This document shows positions 1-6,607 of a stretch of DNA of 8,697 nt, piece by piece. The notes under the pieces are model-generated. The model did no database searches, had not been told where the DNA came from, and worked only from the letters and a program-made list of their open reading frames with translations. The translations under genes were made by a program, and so were the position numbers. How positions within the stretch are numbered: position 1 is the stretch's first letter; each line of letters begins with the position of its first letter. Source of the stretch: Faecalitalea sp. UBA4312 (GTDB lineage Bacteria; Bacillota_I; Bacilli_A; Erysipelotrichales; Erysipelotrichaceae); contig DGUK01000088.1 of the NCBI GenBank assembly GCA_002394635.1, positions 405 to 9,101 of the forward strand, read 5' to 3'.

Positions 1-390
<390 letters not shown>

Positions 391-403
391 AAAAGAACTA
401 ACG

Positions 404-435
404 AGACTGCAATACCATTGCAGTCTTTTTTTATT
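404..435 (+). terminator. Intrinsic terminator after the PPi-PFK gene
   Basis: GACTGCAA (405-412) and TTGCAGTC (418-425) form a perfect 8-bp stem around a 5-base loop. An outer A-T pair extends it, and a run of seven T (426-432) follows. It sits 14 bases after the stop codon, a textbook factor-independent terminator. Confidence 0.92.
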
Positions 436-473
436 GTCATCATTCATGTCAGATTTAAGTCTATACTGGAAAC

Positions 474-662
474 ATGGAAATAGAAATGGTAATACAAGAA
501 AAATATGGACATTATATTGTAACATTTACAGGGCTGCCGGGATGCTGGGCATATCATGATACGATGAAAGGAGCTATACAACAAGGATATGAAGCCTTGG
601 AAATGTATCAGGATCAAAGCATGCACAGTGGGTTTGCGTGTTTCAGAGCATGTCTTCGTTAA
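474..662 (+). CDS. Orphan short HicB-like protein
   Basis: The protein has 62 residues. The segment GHYIVTFTGLPGCWAYHDTM, followed by AIQQGYEALEMYQD, matches the N-terminal HicB-like fold, whose usual pattern is Y.V.FPDLPGC...GDT..EA..NA.EAL.LYLE. In HicAB modules the full antitoxin has about 70-140 residues. It carries this domain plus a DNA-binding tail and neutralises the RNase HicA. Here the protein stops about 12 residues after the domain, with a cysteine-rich tail ending in ACLR, and neither side encodes a HicA-sized partner. The start is uncertain. The ATG at 474 has only a weak GGA upstream, and a second ATG at 486 (residue 5) follows GGAAA. A TATACT at 462-467 could be a -10 element, but it would make the 474 start nearly leaderless. 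It may be a genuine solo mini-HicB protein or a decayed antitoxin. The other two frames past the stop do not restore a recognisable HicB C-terminus. Confidence 0.6.
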   Translation: MEIEMVIQEKYGHYIVTFTGLPGCWAYHDTMKGAIQQGYEALEMYQDQSMHSGFACFRACLR

Positions 663-700
663 AAATTATGGTTAAAATAGTAATAAAGTAGTGACAAAAA

Positions 701-709
701 TGATATACT
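701..709 (+). promoter_or_regulatory. Extended -10 promoter of the xpaC-telA operon
   Basis: TGATATACT fits the extended -10 pattern TGnTATAAT with one mismatch in the hexamer. It lies 25 bases before the xpaC start, placing transcription start near 716. No good -35 sits 16-18 bases upstream (TAATAA at 681-686), as is common for extended -10 promoters. Confidence 0.5.
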
Positions 710-734
710 TTATTCAGAGTGAAAGAGGATATCA

Positions 735-1907
735 ATGGAGAATAAAGACTGGTCTGAAATTGGAAAAGAAATCAGCGAGTCGGTAAAGGGTGCGATCGAG
801 AATCAGGATTATAGTAAACTGAGCAGTCAGATCCAGCAGATCGTAGCGGATACCACCGGCGCTGTCGGGCAAACAATGCAGAATGTGTCTGCATCCTTAT
901 CGAAAAAGAATAAGATCAATCGGCAGTTTATGCCCAAAAAGAAACAGGAGCTGCAGGCATACAATCAGAAGAAGATCACTTCATTGAAGCGGGAGTCCAA
1001 AAGCAACCGTTCCGGTGGCATGAGCATGATCGCCATTGGAATCTTTTTTGCGTTGTTTATCGCGTTTACTTCCCTGATGGATGGTCTCTCGGATCTGATA
1101 GATTCCCTACCGGCTGTCTTTATCTTTGCGGCGATTGCGGTATATGGAAGCGTGATGTACCGAAAGGGAAACAGGGGAAAGGAACGCATGGAGCGTTTTC
1201 AGCTGTATTTAAGTGTTTTGGGTGATCGGGATGCATGCACGGTTAAGGAGCTGGCCACCATCACAGGAAGATCCGTTGAGTTTACGATGAACGATCTGCG
1301 GGAGATGATTGTAGACAACATGTTTACTCATGGACATCTTATTGTGGGAAAAAAGATGTTCTGTACTACGGATGAAGCCTATAACCGCTTGAATCTGCCG
1401 CCGACACCTGTCAAAGAGGAACCAATCGATGTGGAATATGACGAAGTGAGTGGAGATCTGCCTGCTTCTGTTTCGCAGGTGATCCGCGAAGGGAACCAGT
1501 ATATTGACAAGATCCATCAATACAATAACGAAATATCCAATATGGATGTTTCCAATAAACTATATCGTCTGGAAAATATCGTGTCTAAGATCTTCGAGCA
1601 CGTAAAAGAACATCCGGAAGATGCCAATCAGGTAGACCAGATGATCAAATATTATCTACCGACAACCGTGCGGTTACTGGAATCCTATAAAAATTTACCT
1701 TCCCGGTCTATGGAAGGGGATAACATATCCAGATCCAAACGGGAGATTGAAGAAACGTTAGATACATTGAACGATGCATTTTCGCAATTGTTCGATGATT
1801 TATATCAGGATACGTCGATGGATATTTCATCGGATATCAGCGTATTGAATACGCTATTAGCCAAGGACGGTTTGACCGGCCAGAAAATGAAAGAGAAGGT
1901 AAAGTAA
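735..1907 (+). CDS. xpaC: XpaC family membrane protein (5-bromo-4-chloroindolyl phosphate hydrolysis family)
   Basis: The protein has 390 residues, and the start is set by AGAGGA at 724-729, five bases before the ATG. Regions in order: a polar helical N-terminus (1-60); a Lys-rich stretch (58-92); a transmembrane hairpin with helices at about 96-115 and 124-142 and a short acidic loop between them; a basic RKGNRGKER stretch. Then comes a segment at about 155-215 (VLGDRDACTVKELATITGRS, then NDLREMI..NMFTHGHL) that reads like a winged-helix fold. Last is the XpaC/PF10112-type C-terminal helical region (245-378), with YYLPTTVRLLESY, EIEETLDTLNDAF and MDISSDISVLNTLLAKDGL. The family is named for a phosphatase-indicator phenotype in Bacillus subtilis, but no enzymatic mechanism is established and no metal or phosphatase motif is visible here. 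The protein is nearly twice as long as I recall B. subtilis XpaC being (about 200 residues). telA follows after one base, the usual pairing. Family confident, function unknown. Confidence 0.87.
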   Translation: MENKDWSEIGKEISESVKGAIENQDYSKLSSQIQQIVADTTGAVGQTMQNVSASLSKKNKINRQFMPKKKQELQAYNQKKITSLKRESKSNRSGGMSMIAIGIFFALFIAFTSLMDGLSDLIDSLPAVFIFAAIAVYGSVMYRKGNRGKERMERFQLYLSVLGDRDACTVKELATITGRSVEFTMNDLREMIVDNMFTHGHLIVGKKMFCTTDEAYNRLNLPPTPVKEEPIDVEYDEVSGDLPASVSQVIREGNQYIDKIHQYNNEISNMDVSNKLYRLENIVSKIFEHVKEHPEDANQVDQMIKYYLPTTVRLLESYKNLPSRSMEGDNISRSKREIEETLDTLNDAFSQLFDDLYQDTSMDISSDISVLNTLLAKDGLTGQKMKEKVK

Positions 1908-1908
1908 G

Positions 1909-3129
1909 ATGAGTGATTATTTAGACAATGAACAAAAACAACCTCCGATTCCAGATATGGAACCAACAAAGGAATCAAAGACATCGCCAACACCAACATT
2001 GACATTGGATCCGTTTGGACAGGAAAGTGCATCGGATATGTTGGCACACATGAATACCCAGGTACAACAGGTGGATTCCGTATCCGATATCAAGGTGGAT
2101 ATAAGCCAGTTCACAGATGAAGAGCAACGAATGATTGATGACTTTGCCAATCGCATTGATATCACCGATACAAATCTGGTTTTGCAGTTTGGTGCCGGTG
2201 CACAGAAAAAGCTGGCTGATTTCTCTGAAAAGGCATTGGATAATGTGAGAACCAAGGATATGGGTGAAGTGGGAAACATGTTATCGGATGTCGTTGTGGA
2301 ATTAAAGGAATTTGACCCGGATAATGAGAAAAAAGGCGTATTTGGTTTCTTCAACAAGGGGAAGGCAAAGATGGAAACCTTAAAGGTCAAATATGACAAA
2401 GCGGAAGCCAATGTAGATAAGATAGCAGACCGTCTGGAAGAACATCAGATCCGATTGTTGAAGGATACGGCATTACTGGATCAGATGTATGAGCTCAATA
2501 CGACTTATTTTAAGGAACTTTCAATGTACATCTTAGCCGGTAAGAAAAAGCTGAATGAAGTTCGAAATCAAGAACTTCCTGCCTTACAGAGAAAAGCTGA
2601 GGTATCGGGATTACCGGAAGATGCGCAGGCTGTTCGTGATCTTGTTTCTTTCTGCGACCGTTTTGAAAAGAAGCTGTATGATCTGCAATTAAGCCGTATG
2701 CTATCCATTCAGACAGCACCACAACTACGTCTTCTGCAGTCAAGTAATACTGTCATGGTCGATAAGATCCAGACAACATTAGTGAATACGATTCCTTTAT
2801 GGAAGTCACAAATGGTCATTGCACTAGGCTTGAATCACGCAACGCAAGCAGCGAAGGCACAACAGGCTGTATCTAATATGACCAATGAATTGCTGCGTAA
2901 GAACGCGGAGGCGTTACATCAGGCAACCGTGGAAACGGCCAGAGAATCCAATCGTGGTATCGTGGATATGGAAACGTTAAGAGATACCAACCAAAAATTG
3001 ATCCAGACATTCGATGAAGTTCTGCAGATCCAGCAGGAGGGCCGTGAAAAGAGAGCGGCCGCTGAAAGAGAAATGATGGAAATGGAAGCCGAACTGAAGC
3101 AAAAATTACTGGATATCAAACGAAACTGA
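1909..3129 (+). CDS. telA: TelA family toxic anion resistance protein (YaaN-like)
   Basis: The protein has 406 residues, has no signal peptide or membrane helix, and is almost wholly helical. After a Pro/Thr-rich variable N-terminus (about 1-60) comes the TelA/PF05816 region. Characteristic stretches are VLQFGAGAQKKLADFSEKAL (92-111), the GVFGFFNKGKAKMETLKVKY segment (143-162), QIRLLKDTALLDQMYELN (180-197) and SIQTAPQLRLLQSSN (266-280). Next come IPLWKSQMVIALGL (295-308) and a long C-terminal coiled coil (about 315-404). TelA proteins are named for tellurite resistance but also occur widely with XpaC or Ter-type genes, and their biochemical role is unresolved. A cytoplasmic partner or scaffold for the XpaC membrane protein is the natural inference. 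The start at 1909 is one base after the xpaC stop, with AGAAGG at 1894-1899 inside the xpaC end, so the two are likely translationally coupled. Length is normal for the family and no lesion is seen. Confidence 0.93.
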   Translation: MSDYLDNEQKQPPIPDMEPTKESKTSPTPTLTLDPFGQESASDMLAHMNTQVQQVDSVSDIKVDISQFTDEEQRMIDDFANRIDITDTNLVLQFGAGAQKKLADFSEKALDNVRTKDMGEVGNMLSDVVVELKEFDPDNEKKGVFGFFNKGKAKMETLKVKYDKAEANVDKIADRLEEHQIRLLKDTALLDQMYELNTTYFKELSMYILAGKKKLNEVRNQELPALQRKAEVSGLPEDAQAVRDLVSFCDRFEKKLYDLQLSRMLSIQTAPQLRLLQSSNTVMVDKIQTTLVNTIPLWKSQMVIALGLNHATQAAKAQQAVSNMTNELLRKNAEALHQATVETARESNRGIVDMETLRDTNQKLIQTFDEVLQIQQEGREKRAAAEREMMEMEAELKQKLLDIKRN

Positions 3130-3133
3130 GATT

Positions 3134-3158
3134 AAGTCGGACACCTGTCCGACTTTTT
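3134..3158 (+). terminator. Intrinsic terminator of the xpaC-telA operon
   Basis: GTCGGAC (3136-3142) pairs with GTCCGAC (3147-3153) around the tetraloop ACCT. Flanking AA/TT pairs extend the stem, and T's continue to 3158. It begins 5 bases after the telA stop codon. Confidence 0.9.
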
Positions 3159-3184
3159 ACATGGCCAGAGAATCCATGTATAAT
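3156..3184 (+). promoter_or_regulatory. Sigma-A-type promoter of the M48 protease gene
   Basis: TTTACA (3156-3161) and TATAAT (3179-3184) are separated by exactly 17 bases: five of six consensus bases at -35 and a perfect -10. The -35 box overlaps the T-tract of the preceding terminator. Transcription should start near 3191, giving an untranslated leader of only about 15 bases that just includes the AGGAG ribosome binding site at 3192-3196. Confidence 0.8.
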
Positions 3185-3205
3185 AAAGATCAGGAGTGAA
3201 CGAGC

Positions 3206-4495
3206 ATGATGATAAAATACTTTTTAGCACTTTTGCTGGTCCTGCATACGGCATTTGATGTATGGATCTATCAATGTATGTGGAAACAACGTAGAAAGCC
3301 TTTACCTGCCAGCGTGGCGGATGTATATGATGAAACAAGGTATCAGACATTTATTGATTATAAAACAGATTGCAGGAAGCCGTATTATATATCTGAAGGA
3401 CTTTCCTTGTGTATAGATCTTTTTATATTGTTTTCGCCTTTTTACACATGGATGGATCAACATACTGCCAATGTATATACACTGACATTAATGACAGCAT
3501 TGATCCTGATTATGATCAATGCGGTGACTGCGGCATTCTTTGCGTATCACCGAACATTTCTGATTGAACAGAAGTACGGCCTGAATAAACGGACAAAAAA
3601 AGAATTCTGGAAGGATTATCTGATCGATACCGGTATGGGTGCAGTGATCATGGTCTGTGTGTTATCATTTATAACCTTTGTCTGTGAACATATCAGAGGC
3701 TGGACAGGGGATTTCTCTTATACATTCGGACAGACTTTTCTATTGTGTGTGGGCCTGGCTCTTGTTGGCTTTGTGATCATGCTGGTATTATCTTTATTAA
3801 GTTTGGTGGCACTGATGGCACAATATTCCTTTACTGAATTGGAAGATGGGCCTTTACGGCAGCGGATCATGGAATTGCAGAAAGATTCGAAAAAAAAGGT
3901 CAAACATATCAAAATATATAACGAGTCTAAGAAGACGAATTCTAAGAATGCCTTTCTGATGAAGCTCTTATGGTTCCGTATGTTTGGGATTGCCGATAAT
4001 TTTATTTTGGAAAATGCACAGAATGAGCTATATGCGGTCTTATCTCATGAGATTGGACATCTAAAGCATAAAAAAGACATCTTTAATTACAGTAAATACG
4101 GTATTCTGGCGCTTGGTTTTCTTTTGGTGGTTGGTGTGGCCAGTCATCCGGCTATTATATGGCAGTTCAATTCCTTGGTTCAGAATACTTTTGGTTCACT
4201 GAAGACAAATTACTATCTTTCCTTGTATGTCATTATGACAATTTTTGAACCGATAAGCATGCTTATTTCTGTATACTTCAATGCCATCAGCCGACGCGAG
4301 GAAAAGGAAGCAGATATGAATGCGGTTAAAGAGGGCTATGGAAGGGAATTGATCAATACTTTTAAGAAGATCTCTGACGATGAGCTGGTGGACCTGAATC
4401 CTCCGCAGGTTGTGGAAATATTAAAATATGATCATCCAAGCATGGTTCACCGGATTGAATATATAGAGAAAGCAATGGAAGAACAAATATATTAA
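3206..4495 (+). CDS. M48 family membrane metallopeptidase, Ste24 (CAAX protease 1)-like
   Basis: The protein has 429 residues. AGGAG at 3192-3196 lies nine bases before the first ATG. Ste24-type enzymes are polytopic membrane zinc proteases. In eukaryotes they process CAAX-prenylated proteins; bacterial homologues are thought to act in membrane protein quality control or peptide processing, and no specific substrate is indicated here. Seen: hydrophobic segments near 3-22, 66-84, 92-113, 143-160, 175-203, 298-314 and 338-358. The family's N-terminal hallmark EQKYGLNKRTKKEFWKD is at 121-137. The zinc motif HEIGH is at 281-285 (bases 4046-4060). RREEKEAD at 363-370 supplies the third ligand (probably E366, the position of the Glu in RRFEFQAD of Ste24), and YDHPSMVHRIEYIE at 408-421 matches the YSHPPLLERL-type C-terminal motif. 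All active-site elements are intact. It has its own promoter, so co-regulation with telA would come only from readthrough. No clear terminator follows. Confidence 0.92.
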   Translation: MMIKYFLALLLVLHTAFDVWIYQCMWKQRRKPLPASVADVYDETRYQTFIDYKTDCRKPYYISEGLSLCIDLFILFSPFYTWMDQHTANVYTLTLMTALILIMINAVTAAFFAYHRTFLIEQKYGLNKRTKKEFWKDYLIDTGMGAVIMVCVLSFITFVCEHIRGWTGDFSYTFGQTFLLCVGLALVGFVIMLVLSLLSLVALMAQYSFTELEDGPLRQRIMELQKDSKKKVKHIKIYNESKKTNSKNAFLMKLLWFRMFGIADNFILENAQNELYAVLSHEIGHLKHKKDIFNYSKYGILALGFLLVVGVASHPAIIWQFNSLVQNTFGSLKTNYYLSLYVIMTIFEPISMLISVYFNAISRREEKEADMNAVKEGYGRELINTFKKISDDELVDLNPPQVVEILKYDHPSMVHRIEYIEKAMEEQIY

Positions 4496-4822
4496 AGAAA
4501 AAGGTGGTGGATATTCCATTGACAGGAAAAATGGAATGATGCATTCTCTTAAGGGGTATCCGGGGAGAAATGATTTTATTTTTTATAGAAAAAGAGTTTT
4601 ACGGAAAATCCACAAGGAAATGTGAGGACGCATAAGAATTTTAAAATGAAATATGGGCTTTTCCTTTCTATGTGAAGCCGACGGAGAATTCGATAATTAT
4701 GTTAGAGCTGATTTCATTGTCATATATTGCAATTATAGCAATTGAATGATATTTTTATAGTAGGAATTCGATCATTTTTTCAACGATATTCCTAAAGGAA
4801 AGTAGGAAGAGAATTTGATCAA

Positions 4823-4852
4823 TTGACACGCAGTGCATCATAATAATTATCA
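4823..4852 (+). promoter_or_regulatory. Possible promoter upstream of the mgtC leader
   Basis: A perfect -35 hexamer TTGACA (4823-4828) is followed by the AT-rich TAATAATTAT (4841-4850). No single -10 is convincing: TAATTA gives a 15-base spacer and AATTAT a 16-base one. If active, it would produce an RNA starting near 4857 that includes the nested stem-loop and reaches the terminator about 180 bases later. Confidence 0.35.
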
Positions 4853-4899
4853 TTCGGTATGTTTAGATGGAACAAGCATAAAAGGCAAGTAGATACTAA

Positions 4900-4961
4900 A
4901 ACAGTCATATAGGCAACATCTGTTATTTCATTCCTCCACAAAGAAAACAGATGATACTGTT
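4900..4961 (+). promoter_or_regulatory. Nested stem-loop in the mgtC leader
   Basis: An inner perfect 8-bp stem CATCTGTT (4917-4924)/AACAGATG (4946-4953) is enclosed by an outer 6-bp stem AACAGT (4900-4905)/ACTGTT (4956-4961). They are separated by an asymmetric internal loop of 11 and 2 bases. The 21-base apical loop holds TTCCTCC (4931-4937), complementary (one G-U pair) to GGAGGAG at 5096-5102, the mgtC ribosome binding site. This matches no riboswitch consensus I know; the M-box signature bases are absent. Confidence 0.4.
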
Positions 4962-4972
4962 GATATATCGAA

Positions 4973-4978
4973 TATAAT
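4973..4978 (+). promoter_or_regulatory. Possible -10 box just before the leader terminator
   Basis: TATAAT is a perfect hexamer, with ATGATA (4951-4956, four of six consensus bases) 16 bases upstream. Transcription from it would begin near 4985, only a few bases before the terminator stem. The product would be an RNA of about 55 bases or a readthrough mRNA for the mgtC pair. It overlaps the end of the nested stem-loop. Confidence 0.35.
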
Positions 4979-4988
4979 GCGTGTCACA

Positions 4989-5040
4989 AAACGACGTACG
5001 GGATTTCAGGCAGCTTGTACGTCGTTTCTTTATTCTTTTT
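4989..5040 (+). terminator. Intrinsic terminator 70 bases before the mgtC operon
   Basis: AAACGACGTAC (4989-4999) and GTACGTCGTTT (5017-5027) make a perfect 11-bp stem with a 17-base loop, followed by a T-rich tail (CTTTATTCTTTTTT). It lies too far from the protease stop (about 490 bases) to be its obvious terminator. It faces the mgtC genes, which is the arrangement of an attenuator or the end of a small RNA. No alternative antiterminator pairing was found by eye. Confidence 0.7.
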
Positions 5041-5110
5041 TATGATGGATGGAGTGTTTTTAATAACATTCCAAATAGAAAAAGCTTTATAGTAAGGAGG
5101 AGCTCTGTTT

Positions 5111-5833
5111 ATGATGGAGACATTAAGAGAGTTTACATTTGTCTCGGTTGCGATCCGTCTGGTGCTGGCAATGATTGCAGGCGGAGTGATTGGATGGGGC
5201 CGGTCCAAAAGAGAACAGGCCGCCGGGCTTAGAACCTATATGTTAGCTAGTATAGGTGCTGCATTATGTATTCTGATCTCATTGTATGAATATGAGATGA
5301 TCAAAGGGGCATGGGCTCCCATTGTTGCAGAAGTCGGTGAGAAATTTGATGCCTCACGCGTTGGGACCCAGGCAATCAGCGGGATCGGTTTCTTAGCTGC
5401 CGGAACCATATTATCTGTCAGTCATCAACGTTTATCCGGGTTAACAACTGCGGCGGGATTATTTGCGTCTGTTTGTATGGGATTAGCATGCGGAGCCGGT
5501 TTTTTTGAGCTGGTGATCGTTACATTGATCATGATGATCCTGGTTTTGGAAATAATGTACCCATTGGAGATTTTATATAAAAGAAAAGCGCGTAATGTCA
5601 CTTTATCGGTAGAGTTTGATTCAATTAACAGCATTGGTCAAATTTCGGATGTTATTAAAGGAGAAGGTGCTCGTATCTATGATATTGAAGTGGAACGGGT
5701 CAAAAAGAAGGGGGAACATCATCCTTCGGCTATTTTCTCTATGAAACTAAGCAAAGAGAATACATCGCATTCCAGTGTATTGTCAGCTGTAGCGGCTTTA
5801 TCGTGTGTGTATGCGATTGAAGAATTGCGTTAG
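5111..5833 (+). CDS. MgtC/SapB family membrane protein, divergent paralogue
   Basis: The protein has 240 residues and starts at an ATG ten bases after a strong AAGGAGG (5094-5100). The MgtC/SapB domain covers about residues 12-155, with membrane helices near 13-29, 42-58, 86-102, 110-129 and 132-150. A soluble ACT-like C-terminal domain follows (about 162-240). Conserved stretches are GGVIGWGRSKREQAAGLRTY (24-43), RVGTQAISGIGFLAAGTIL (83-101) and LSGLTTAAGLF (108-118). MgtC in pathogens supports survival at low magnesium and modulates F1Fo-ATPase or other partners; it is not a proven Mg transporter, and many Bacillota homologues have unknown roles. Relative to its neighbour, the Glu of the usual GLER motif is Gly30, RTH is RTY, GAGTI is AAGTI, and the Trp after TTAAGL is Phe. 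The protein is nevertheless full length and undamaged. The next gene starts ten bases downstream. Confidence 0.88.
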   Translation: MMETLREFTFVSVAIRLVLAMIAGGVIGWGRSKREQAAGLRTYMLASIGAALCILISLYEYEMIKGAWAPIVAEVGEKFDASRVGTQAISGIGFLAAGTILSVSHQRLSGLTTAAGLFASVCMGLACGAGFFELVIVTLIMMILVLEIMYPLEILYKRKARNVTLSVEFDSINSIGQISDVIKGEGARIYDIEVERVKKKGEHHPSAIFSMKLSKENTSHSSVLSAVAALSCVYAIEELR

Positions 5834-5843
5834 GAGGGGACAT

Positions 5844-6533
5844 ATGATCACAATATTTAATGCGGTACGAGGTATAGACTTCCTATCCGTTCTTGTTAAG
5901 ATGATATGCGCATTTATTTTAGGAGGACTGATTGGTCTGGAACGTTCCTACAATCATAAAAATGCGGGATTTCGCACCCATATCCTGGTTTGTATCGGCG
6001 CTTGTGTTGCCAGTCTGACAGGGTTGTTTCTCTATCTTGGTCTGAAAGTTCCGACTGATATGTCCCGTATTGGGGCACAGGTTGTAACGGGTCTAGGTTT
6101 TATCGGGGCCGGAACAATTGTCGTGACACGAAAGAAAACGGTCAAAGGCCTGACGACAGCAGCTGGATTGTGGACAGACGGTGTTATTGGTATTGCGGTG
6201 GGGGCCGGTTTTTATGAAGGGGCGATCCTGTCTGTATTTCTGGTTCTTCTTGCCGAAACTTATTTTGCCAATATCAAAGCACACATGCATCGTTCACCGG
6301 AATTCAAACTGGTTGTCAGTTATTTTAAAAAAGACAATCTGGATGATGTGTTACGGTATTGTAAAGACCGAAGCCTGGCTATCACAAACCTGCAGATTAC
6401 AGGTACCAATGAGAATAATATCTCCATGTATTCAGGAATGATTACCTTACGGCCGGATCAGCCGGTCAACCAAAAAGAGCTTGTGGAACACATCGATTCA
6501 ATGAACGGAATTGTTTCTGCGGAGACGATCTAA
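5844..6533 (+). CDS. MgtC/SapB family membrane protein, canonical paralogue
   Basis: The protein has 229 residues when started at the ATG at 5844. That ATG follows AGGAGGGG (5832-5839), which overlaps the stop codon of the first mgtC. An in-frame ATG at 5805 exists but lies inside the upstream gene without a ribosome binding site. Membrane helices are predicted near 16-32, 44-66, 75-95, 104-121 and 124-141, then a soluble ACT-like domain from about 154 to the end. The family motifs are intact: GGLIGLERSYNHKNAGFRTH (27-46), RIGAQVVTGLGFIGAGTIVV (75-94) and VKGLTTAAGLWTDG (100-113). Being paired with a second, divergent MgtC protein in one operon suggests the two may assemble together or balance each other; this is inference. 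Its stop codon overlaps the start of the operon terminator. Confidence 0.9.
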   Translation: MITIFNAVRGIDFLSVLVKMICAFILGGLIGLERSYNHKNAGFRTHILVCIGACVASLTGLFLYLGLKVPTDMSRIGAQVVTGLGFIGAGTIVVTRKKTVKGLTTAAGLWTDGVIGIAVGAGFYEGAILSVFLVLLAETYFANIKAHMHRSPEFKLVVSYFKKDNLDDVLRYCKDRSLAITNLQITGTNENNISMYSGMITLRPDQPVNQKELVEHIDSMNGIVSAETI

Positions 6534-6557
6534 GATCCTTAGCGGAATCTTTTTTTT
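6532..6557 (+). terminator. Intrinsic terminator of the mgtC operon
   Basis: AAGATCC (6532-6538) pairs with GGAATCTT (6544-6551) with a single bulged A, around the loop TTAGC. T's run from 6550 to 6557. The stem uses the last two bases of the mgtC stop codon. Confidence 0.8.
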
Positions 6558-6560
6558 GGC

Positions 6561-6600
6561 AATATAAAAGCTCAAGGAGGAGGATGAACCTTGAGCATTT
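6561..6600 (-). terminator. Intrinsic terminator of the cellobiose phosphorylase gene
   Basis: Read on the minus strand, GCTCAAGG and CCTTGAGC (plus-strand arms 6570-6577 and 6589-6596) form a perfect 8-bp stem with an 11-base loop, followed by TTTTATATT. It starts about 12 bases after the phosphorylase stop codon and faces the mgtC terminator, insulating the two convergent units. Confidence 0.82.
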
Positions 6601-6607
6601 ACTTATG

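Larger units (their letters stand above)
4496..5110 (+). other. 615-base gap without a gene; structured right half
   Basis: No reading frame here has both plausible length and a ribosome binding site. The left part is AT-rich and has a perfect 8-bp inverted repeat ATTCCATT/AATGGAAT (4513-4520 and 4530-4537) with no T-run after it, so it is at best a weak end signal for the protease transcript. A small GGCTT/AAGCC hairpin (4656-4679) and three related GAATTCGAT-like words (4686, 4764 and 4811) have no clear meaning. From about 4823 a promoter-like TTGACA, a nested stem-loop, a TATAAT and an intrinsic terminator follow before the mgtC ribosome binding site. These are described separately. Confidence 0.6.

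Noticed and set aside
474..680. Frameshifted longer HicB antitoxin.
   Set aside because: The other two frames after the stop give no HicB-like or DNA-binding continuation before their own stop codons.
1917..2411. A 164-codon minus-strand frame inside telA.
   Set aside because: It is a Ser/Cys/Phe-rich antisense shadow of the strongly supported telA gene.
4513..4537. Perfect 8-bp inverted repeat after the protease gene, considered as its terminator.
   Set aside because: No T-run follows the stem on either strand, so it lacks the signature of an intrinsic terminator.
4859..4912. A 17-residue frame (MFRWNKHKRQ...) in the mgtC leader, considered as a regulatory leader peptide.
   Set aside because: It has no ribosome binding site and no run of a particular amino acid; unlike the known mgtC leader peptide of Salmonella it is not proline-rich.
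4823..5110. M-box (magnesium) or yybP-ykoY riboswitch upstream of mgtC.
   Set aside because: The conserved sequence blocks of these classes are not present; only generic stem-loops and a terminator are seen.
4981..5232. An 83-codon plus-strand frame crossing the terminator and the start of the first mgtC gene.
   Set aside because: It begins at a TTG/GTG-like codon or inside the hairpin without a ribosome binding site, overlaps mgtC in another frame and has no family resemblance.
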